A stretch of 64,000 bases of DNA, from positions 310,001 through 374,000 of the forward strand of contig JAOWBW010000113.1 in assembly GCA_026119855.1 (NCBI GenBank), in the 5' to 3' direction. Position numbers and translations under genes: made by a program. The DNA comes from Campanula takesimana (lineage: Eukaryota; Streptophyta; Magnoliopsida; Asterales; Campanulaceae). Position 1 is the stretch's first letter, and every line of letters begins with the position of its first letter. The notes below the pieces were generated by a model. The model was not told the DNA's origin. It worked only from the letters and a program-made list of their open reading frames with translations, and did not search any database. Shown here piece by piece: positions 56,964-64,000 of the stretch.

Positions 56964-57342
56964 TGTTAGGAAAAGTGACTTTGAATAATTCAAATTTGAG
57001 AAGATAAAAATAAAATAGGATTTAATTAAGGACTCCTTTTATCTAAGGTTTAGGTCTCTAGCCTATAAATACTAGTTGTAAATTGGTAATGCGAGATCAA
57101 AGATATAGGGAGATCAATAATTTTAGATCTAGGGTTTTGCATAGCTATGAATTTTGTGATCAAAGTTCATGCAAACATAAATTAGTGTGATCATCTTCTT
57201 GTAATTGTTTCTCCGCCATAATAATACATGTTTCCCTTTGTGAGTGGACGTAGCCAATAGGTTGTTGGTGAACCACGTAAATTCTGTGTTGTTGATTTGG
57301 GTTCATTATTATATGCAATCTCTTGGGTCTGATTTACTAACA
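56964..57342 (+). repeat. Solo LTR candidate, copia size
   Basis: It begins TGTTAGGAAAAG, ends TTTACTAACA, and includes a TATA-like CCTATAAATAC. The flanks GCTAA and ACTAA match at four of five positions. No primer site or coding region is adjacent. Confidence 0.5.
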
Positions 57343-57549
57343 ACTAAAATGACTTAATTACCTCATATGCCAATTAAGTCGCACCAAGTTAGAAATGTGA
57401 AACATGATGTTCCAATTTTTTTCCTTTTTTCATAAGTTTTACGGGTGTGTATAACAACACCCTTTTTTCTTTGCAATTTTAGGCATTATCCATTATTTTT
57501 CTTCAATACATGAATTAGAAAAAAAAAAAAAAAGTTTGCTTTTGCTTAT

Positions 57550-57717
57550 TTATTAAGGAACAAATGGCTTCCAACTTGGAGGTCATGAGTTTGATCCCCC
57601 CTTCCCCCAGAAGTTAGAGAGAAGATTTTTCTCTCCTTAGGATTTGTCTCCTAGGCGCTTCTGCTGATGATTATGTATTGGGTTCAATTATGAATTAAAT
57701 TTGGAAAAAAAAAAATT
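57550..57717 (+). mobile_element. tRNA-derived SINE, 5'-truncated copy
   Basis: Nearly the same sequence as the SINE at 22036-22214, from GGCTTCCAACTTGGAGGTCA through a degraded B box to TCTCCTAGGCGCTTCTG, ending in an A run (57704-57717). The A-box part is missing. Confidence 0.75.
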
Positions 57718-57959
57718 ATCTAACACACTATTTATAAAGCAAGTGGTCAAAAAGTATGTTAAGTATGTAATGGGGTTTTTTATAATTCTCTGGACTTTTG
57801 AGGACAAGATTTTCCTAAACATTTCTCATACATTTTTATTTATGAAACAAATCAAACAAAAAACCCTAAACTGTAACAGATTAAAAAAGAAATAAGAATC
57901 ATAACTAGGAGGGATGGGTTATATATATATTTAAAAACATTCTAAGTAGAAAACGATTA

Positions 57960-58790
57960 TGAGTATGATGATTTGATAGTGAGATCCATAATTTAAGTGA
58001 GTGAATATGATAAGTGAGATCCCTAGACTTTTGGGTGGGTCTATGATAAGTCAAGTGAACTCAGTTGTTTGTGCTTAGTATGTCAGTGTGTCGTGTTTAT
58101 GTAACAGGTCGGACCTTCAGGCTCGGATCATTACAAATGGTATCAGAGCGTAACCCTAGTCGTAAGGCTTGCAAGCTCGCCTGGGGGTACGATCCAGATA
58201 TTGTTTTGGGCCTCGCCATAGACTGCAATGATTTGAGCTGGGGAATCTGTGATATTTTTCATCACATATTAAAAAAATGTGGTATTTGATTGTGATATAT
58301 AGGCCTTCATAACACTACTACTGAGCACCAACAACACGCATGGACTTTTGAGTAGACATTTGGTAAGCCAAGTGGACCCAAATTGTTTGTGCTCAGTGGG
58401 CTAGTGAGTAGTGCTTATGTAGTGCGTCGGGTCTCTAAGCTCGGATCGTTGCAAATTATGTCAGAGCGAAACCCCAGCCCTAAGGCTTGCGAGCTTGATT
58501 GGGGGTACGATTTGGGTATTGTTTGAGCCTTGTTAGAAACGACAATAATTTGTGTGGGGGGGGGGGGTGTGATATCATGATCTCATATCAGTTAGGTATG
58601 CCAGTGTAGTATGCTATTTATAGTTCCACAAAGATACCATTGAGTACCAAAAACATTCATGGACTTTTGGGTGGACTTATGATAAGCGAATTGGACTCAA
58701 GTTATTTGTGCTTAATGGGTTAGTGACTTAGTGCATGGAGATTATGTAGCGGACCAGGTCTCTAAGCTCAGATCGTCACATTTGATCTTC
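57960..58790 (+). repeat. Three tandem units of about 315 bp, TRIM-like
   Basis: The phrase GACTTTTGGGTGG starts units at about 58027, 58344 and 58658. Each unit has TTGTTTGTGCTTAGT and a GTCTCTAAGCTCGGATCGT block. In the first two, ATGGTATCAGAGCG or TTATGTCAGAGCG follows, an initiator-Met primer site. LTR-primer-internal-LTR-primer-internal-LTR without coding sequence is what recombined TRIM elements look like. A run of 13 G lies at 58555-58567. Confidence 0.55.
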
Positions 58791-58869
58791 CACGTACAAA
58801 AATATGATCTCTTTTCACATATTTATTAGATTTTATGTGTTTTATCACCGGTTCAACATATTTTTAATA

Positions 58870-59129
58870 CTCCCTCTATTCCGAAAAGATAGTTTCTTTT
58901 TGACTTTTTATGGTCAACAAAAATAAACTTTGACCAAACATTAGAATCAATTTAATGATCTCAATGAAATTCTAAAAGTTTTTATTGATAAATCACTTAA
59001 TGATTTATCAATTACAAATTTTAGAATTTCACTAGAATGATTAGATCGTCACCAATAGTTGGTCAAAGTTCATTTTTGTTGACTATAAAAGGTTAAAATG
59101 AGACTATCTTGTTTTTGGGACAGGAGGAA
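58870..59129. mobile_element. Stowaway-like MITE (GATAGTCTC subfamily)
   Basis: CTCCCTCTATTCCGAAAAGATAG at the left against CTATCTTGTTTTTGGGACAGGAGGA at the right, TA on both sides, with paired TTGACCAAAC/TTGGTCAAAG blocks inside. Confidence 0.7.
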
Positions 59130-59131
59130 TA

Positions 59132-60722
59132 TTACATTTTTAATCCTAAATTTCATTGAATTCTAACTTAATATCTTTCATTATATGTCCCGGTGATAAA
59201 ACACATAAATTCTTATAAACGTGTACCATATTTAATCACAATTACACAACAACTGCGATACATATAAGAACACTTAAAAACTTTGTCAGCTAGCCCCAAC
59301 ACTTATCTTTTTGCTCGCCCTCAAACAAATAATTTCCCAACAAATACTAAATAACAGTGTGAAAAGAGATCACTAATAGCCAAACATCAATCATCAAAAC
59401 AATACAATACAAGATTAGCTTCGTAAGAAAATACATAAAAAAAAAATAAAAATGTTAGGACAATCTTCACTTAAACATTCATAAAGTGACATCAAGTTCC
59501 TCCCGATTTTTTGCTGAATTCACTCTTGTGCATAAGAGGTCCTTGTTTCACTCACACTAGTCTCTCTCAATGCGCATACTATAGACTTTCTCTAATACCA
59601 AATCTTCACCACTAAGATGTCGACATGCATAAATCAATAGGACTTTCATTCCGTTTGTAATGGGACAACAACTGAAGGAGAAAAATATATGTAAAGAAAG
59701 GTGCCCTTACGATATTACATCTGGAAATAATATAAGGCAAGAAAGAACCAACAGAAGAAAACAACCGGAAAAATACAAACGACGACACAAAAATTGTTAT
59801 CCCTTCACATTCACATGTGTCCTACTATTGAGTATTGTACATAAAATAATCAATTCCAATGCAATATTTGGGTGGATGGGTGAGCAATTCGATGTGCAGA
59901 CGAGAAGCCAGAGGAGACGAGGGTGCAAAACAAGTTCTGTTCTTGGCTGCTGATCGGTTCTATACGTGATACCCCGTTGCGAGTCATTGAAACTGAGGGA
60001 AATAATAGAGAGAAGGAGATGGATGTGTGAAGGAGCTGTAGAGACAGATGATGGTAAGAGGGATGGCTAGAAATTCCACACGGTTAGAGGGAGAAGATGA
60101 TGGGTGGTGGGGAGGGGGCGACAGAGTTAGTCATGTTATAGAGAGAAAAGAGATTTGATTTCGATTTGAAATGTAAAGAGCTATTTCAATAATTAAAGAT
60201 ATGAGAAGGTTGATACATGGTATAGTTTTGAAGTGATATGGGTATAATTTGGCTTTAACAATTTCATTAAACCGACAAAAGGATTCTGGAATATTAATTG
60301 AGATAAAATGTGTTCAAGTATATAGGCAATTGCCTATACTTTTGAAGAAATAAGGAGTAATGCGGGGAGCCTATGAAAATAGCCTCAATGTTGTGTTCAC
60401 AATCAAAATATCATATTGACACTTAAAATATCGTATAGACTTTCAAGACATTGTATTATCTCTCAAAATACAATATTAAGATTCACAATACACAATATTA
60501 AGTCTCTCAATACATAATTTTGACTCAATACAATCGAGACTTTAAACATTATATTTGTTGTGACATGCTCAATACAATAATGAGACATATAGTAGAATAT
60601 ATATTGAAACTCTTAATTGAGATTCTCAATGCAGAGTTGAGACTCACAAAATGGTATTGGCTTCAATCTAATAGTGACAGACAAAATATTTTATTAATAC
60701 TCAAAACATTGTATTGCGTGAA
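59132..60722. other. Intergenic; degenerate short repeats at 60370-60690
   Basis: No supported gene; the 97-codon frame at 59660 has no motif or context. Between 60370 and 60690 words such as CAATATTGAGACTCTCAAT and AAATACAATATTAAG recur irregularly. Confidence 0.45.
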
Positions 60723-60905
60723 GAATAATATCAAGGGAATAAAAAAGTTACAAAATTTTGTTCACAAAATCTTAAGTGTAATGATTTTATTGGTTTTTTT
60801 AATTAAAGTGTGGCTGGTCCACTATCGATGCAACTAATAAAATATCTCTAATTCATTTTATAAAAAAGATTTTGTGATTTTATTTTGTGCCCCTAACATT
60901 ACTCT
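60723..60905 (+). mobile_element. 183-bp hAT-like MITE, copy D
   Basis: Same length and orientation as copy A, with the core GGTCCACTATCGATGCAAC and the right end GTGCCCCTAACATTACTC. The left TIR is eroded and the duplication not convincing. Confidence 0.65.
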
Positions 60906-61115
60906 CGTTCAATAATCTAATGTGTGACACAAAGAAAGTTTATGGAAAAGCTGAAATCGAATGAGTATTCATTATGGACACAACTCATTTAAAATGTTTG
61001 AAACTTAGAAACTTTAAACTAGCATTTTTAACACCTACTAACAAGTGTCTATGTGTGTGTGAAAAAGTGTTTGTGGTCTTACGAGTGTTTTAATTGAGTC
61101 CCAACTGCAGTGTTA

Positions 61116-61938
61116 GGCCATGTCCAATAACTCAACCCCCTAAAAACATTCAACTACCTTAATATCACGACACCTCATCTTTTCTCTCCATCCACTTAAT
61201 CATTCAACTACCCTCTCAACTACACCCCCCACAATAAGCTAGTTTAGTTTAAAATTCAACTCCTCCCAACTCATCATTCTATACCCCACTACTTTTTATT
61301 TTATTTATAATCTTTATTTTTATGATTAATAAATAATAATTATTATTATATCATTTATAATTTAAAAATACTTCACACTTAATTAATTTTTTAAATTGCA
61401 ATTAAATAAATATTAAAAATGATGATAATTATTATTAAAAAAATACTTCACACTTAAAAAGATGTTGAATTTTTTTAAATAAGGGTTAATAAAGTATAAT
61501 TGAAAAATTTATATTGAGAAAAGAGGATTTTTTTTTTTTTGGTGTCCAAATCAAATGAAACTTACATCAATTTATAGATAAAAAAAAATGATAAATTTTG
61601 GTGATTTTTTTTTTTTTATAAAAAAATCAATTTACTATGAAATAATTGAGCTCAAAAAATTGAGATAAAAATTAATCCGAAAATATAAATCTTTAAAAAA
61701 AAAAAAAAAAAAAAAGAGCACCAAACTCGCCTAAATGGGAGGTGTTGTGCACTCTCCTTGTGCTGGTCAATACTATGCCGCCACGTGGATTTTCTTGGGC
61801 CCCACCAGAATTTCTCAACTAGGTTGAACACTTTCAACTCCTCCCCTTCAACCCCCTCCTCTCAACCCCTTATTGCACCATGTCAACTAGTTGACACCCC
61901 ATTCAACCCCCTCCCTCAACCCCTTATTGGACTTGGTC
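61116..61938. mobile_element. PIF/Harbinger-type MITE
   Basis: Ends GGCCATGTCCAATAA and TTATTGGACTTGGTC, flanked by TTA (61113-61115, 61939-61941), the target preferred by PIF/Harbinger elements. CAACCCCCT and GGGGTTG subterminal words are repeated. No coding capacity. Confidence 0.7.
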
Positions 61939-62018
61939 TTAACGTGTCTCGATGTGTTTTAACAAGTTCTAATTATTTACAACCTGTTATCACTTACTTT
62001 AAAATAAGTTTTTGGTTA

Positions 62019-63342
62019 GGAAAAAATGCACCAAAAGTACCTGAACTATATGAGTTGTTTGGATTTAGTAACTTATCTCTTTTTTGACCCATGAAAAATA
62101 CCTTAACTTTTTTTTTTGTGCAGCGGAGGTACCCATTGCTAACGCCGTCCACTTTTTGCCGTTAACTATCCACGTGTGATGGCACATGACTTCCTTTTAA
62201 GGGCAAAAAGGTCAAAGCACAATGCCCCCTCCAATTTATTATCATTAAATTCTTAAAAAGCCCCTAAACTATTGATTTTTTCCTATTTGTTCCAATAACT
62301 AGTTTTCGTTTTCATTTTAGCCATTACTTTTTAATTTCCATTAACATTTTCATAATCAACACTACCTTTGTAATAGTTAGAACCGCCCCTCACCGCCACT
62401 CAACACCACAGCCATCCTCTATCGCCGTTGCCGCCGCCGTCAACCACCTCTCCCCCACCACAACCAAACTCAATTTTCCCTCCAAGCAACCCAATTTCTC
62501 AAGAAACCTCCATTTCCCACCTCCCACCTCCTCCAAATCCTCCATTCTTTCCGTCCCACCAAAATCCCCAACCTCCCCAGTCCCACAAACCCCTTCCCCC
62601 TCCGACCACCGTCACCACAACAACCCTTACACCACCAATGAATTCCAAGACAAACTCCTCTAATCTGCAACGTCGTCTCCGTCATCACCTTCCTCCTTCG
62701 CGAAGCCCAAGTCTCAACCCAACACCTCCGTCCGTCATCCACCGTCGTCCCCGCCTCCTAATCTGCAACGCCTCATCACCCGACCGCTTCCAAGCCTCCC
62801 TTTTCTTCACTGTTATCAACAATCAATTTTGATGATTTTGAAGAATTTCAAGACCTGGGTTCTTGATTTTAAAACCCATATCAAAATATTGATTTCGAAT
62901 TTCAAGATCTGGGTTCTTGATTTTGAAACCCATATCAAAATATTGATTTCGAATTTCAAGAGCATGAACAAATGATCTGGGTTTCGATTTTGGTCTTGCA
63001 AAACCTTGATTTCGATTTTGTTCATACTTCGACTGGGAATGGGAAAGGGGAAACGGGGACGGGGAGGGGAAAGGAAGGGGGGTTATTTGAAATTTAATAA
63101 GTTACTTTAATCCCCTTTATCTTTGTAAAATGTTATCGTACCTATAATTCCAGTTTTACCCCTTAAAAAAAGTCACGTGGTCAGTCACATGCATGGTTAA
63201 CGGCAAAAAGTGGACGGCGTTAGCAATAGGTACCTCCGCTGCACGGAAAAAAAGTTAAGGTATTTTTCATGGGTCAAAAAAGAGATAAGTTACTAAATCC
63301 AAACAACCCCTATAGTTCAGGTACTTTTGGTGCATTTTTTCC
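62019..63342. mobile_element. Pack-MULE candidate with 9-bp target duplication
   Basis: Terminal inverted repeats of about 155 bp (62019-62173 and 63188-63342) contain GCACCAAAAGTACCTGAACT and the block GCTAACGCCGTCCACTTTTT. TTTTGGTTA flanks both ends (62010-62018, 63343-63351), a perfect 9-bp Mutator-like duplication. The TIRs are highly similar, so the element is fairly young. The interior is GC-rich and coding-like, unlike the TIRs and the flanks. Confidence 0.85.
62390..62832 (+). other. Coding-like cargo of the Pack-MULE
   Basis: A plus-strand frame with ATG at 62428 is Pro/Ser-rich (PPPSTTSPPPQPN, then SNLQRRLRHHLPPSRSPS). It lacks a known domain and is open on both strands because of composition. 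It may be the 5' end of a captured host gene. The next 120 bp is a 54-bp tandem duplication (TCAAGATCTGGGTTCTTGAT, about 62848-62960). Confidence 0.35.
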
Positions 63343-63605
63343 TTTTGGTTATATACAAAAAGATCATTGCGCATTTTGAAAGCACGTTTTTTTAATCTCA
63401 ATACATTCCCGCCCCCTTCATTTTGTAATCTTTGTATGTTGAAAATAGGGATGTCAACGGGTCGGGTTCATGTCAGATAGCCCCTGATTTGAACCTTAAA
63501 GCCACTGCTTCACATCTAATCCGACCCGAATACTAAAGAACCCGTGATCGTCCAATCCAACCCGACTGTATTAAAAATCTAATTTTTAGCTCAAGTTTAC
63601 TTGAG

Positions 63606-63606
63606 T

Positions 63607-63663
<57 letters not shown>

Positions 63664-64000
63664 GTTGGTGAGGAAGGCTATGGCTTTGACACATAGACAA
63701 ACTTATGTTAAAGCTTCATTTGTGTGAAGCCACATCATCACTATCCTAAATGTGTGTGACTTTTGATATTCTCATTATTAGCTAATACTATTAGCTCATA
63801 ATAATAGTTATGATATGAGTTAACTATTACTATTAATATTAATAGTTAACTATAATAGTTACTATACAAGTTAACTATTACTATTAATAGTATTAGTTAA
63901 CTATAATAGTTACTATACAAGTTAATATACAAGTTAACTATTACTATTAATAGTATTAGTTAATTATAATAGTTACTATACAAGTTAACTATTACTATTC
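63606..64000 (+). mobile_element. 5' end of another Helitron of the outer type
   Basis: A TA microsatellite (63610-63659) is followed by TTAAAGTTGG, a GAAGCCACATCA block and the 51-bp minisatellite (TTAACTATTACTATTAATAG), in the same order as 20422-20800. The element runs off the window; its exact first base is unclear (TC at 63606). Confidence 0.6.

Overview
This is a stretch of nuclear chromosome from a flowering plant, most likely a eudicot. The evidence is split genes with GT-AG introns, plant LTR retrotransposons primed by tRNA-Asp or initiator tRNA-Met, Stowaway, hAT, PIF/Harbinger and MULE elements, Helitrons, tRNA-derived SINEs, and plant gene families (PRT1, a glycine-rich wall protein). 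The species cannot be named from sequence alone. The window is AT-rich, gene-poor and dominated by nested mobile elements.

Left part (1-20 kb): a LINE tail, a nested Stowaway pair, a possible small secreted-protein gene (about 2.4-3.0 kb, minus strand), then a mosaic of MULEs and a decayed Ty1/copia element. The copia element has an LTR at 8146-9540 and an initiator-Met primer site, and is interrupted by a 3-kb MULE (10600-13562) that itself carries an inverted solo LTR of a related family. Two more TIR elements with GC-rich cargo follow (15.8-17.0 and 17.8-19.6 kb).

Middle (20-33 kb): two Helitrons, one inside the other (outer 20422-31688, inner 21235-30727). The inner one received a young, complete but non-autonomous Ty3/gypsy element (22411-29751) with no LTR difference seen by eye, an intact gag-protease ORF and no reverse transcriptase core. 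A 1.1-kb hAT element sits exactly on the outer Helitron's 3' boundary.

Right part (33-64 kb): a glycine-rich secreted protein gene on the minus strand (33028-33750), with a young but broken copia element (34006-39286) 256 bp upstream of its start codon. Next is the one large conserved gene, a PRT1-type N-degron E3 ubiquitin ligase on the minus strand. I could rebuild it as seven exons in phase (406 codons) over 15.3 kb. Its 8.3-kb first intron contains a copia element, which contains a LINE, which contains a Stowaway MITE. Upstream of PRT1 are a MITE close to the start codon, a solo LTR, a SINE, a TRIM-like tandem array, a PIF/Harbinger MITE, a 1.3-kb MULE with GC-rich cargo, and the start of another Helitron of the outer type.

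Only PRT1 and the glycine-rich protein are convincing intact host genes. All coordinates come from reading by eye. No alignment or database search was run.
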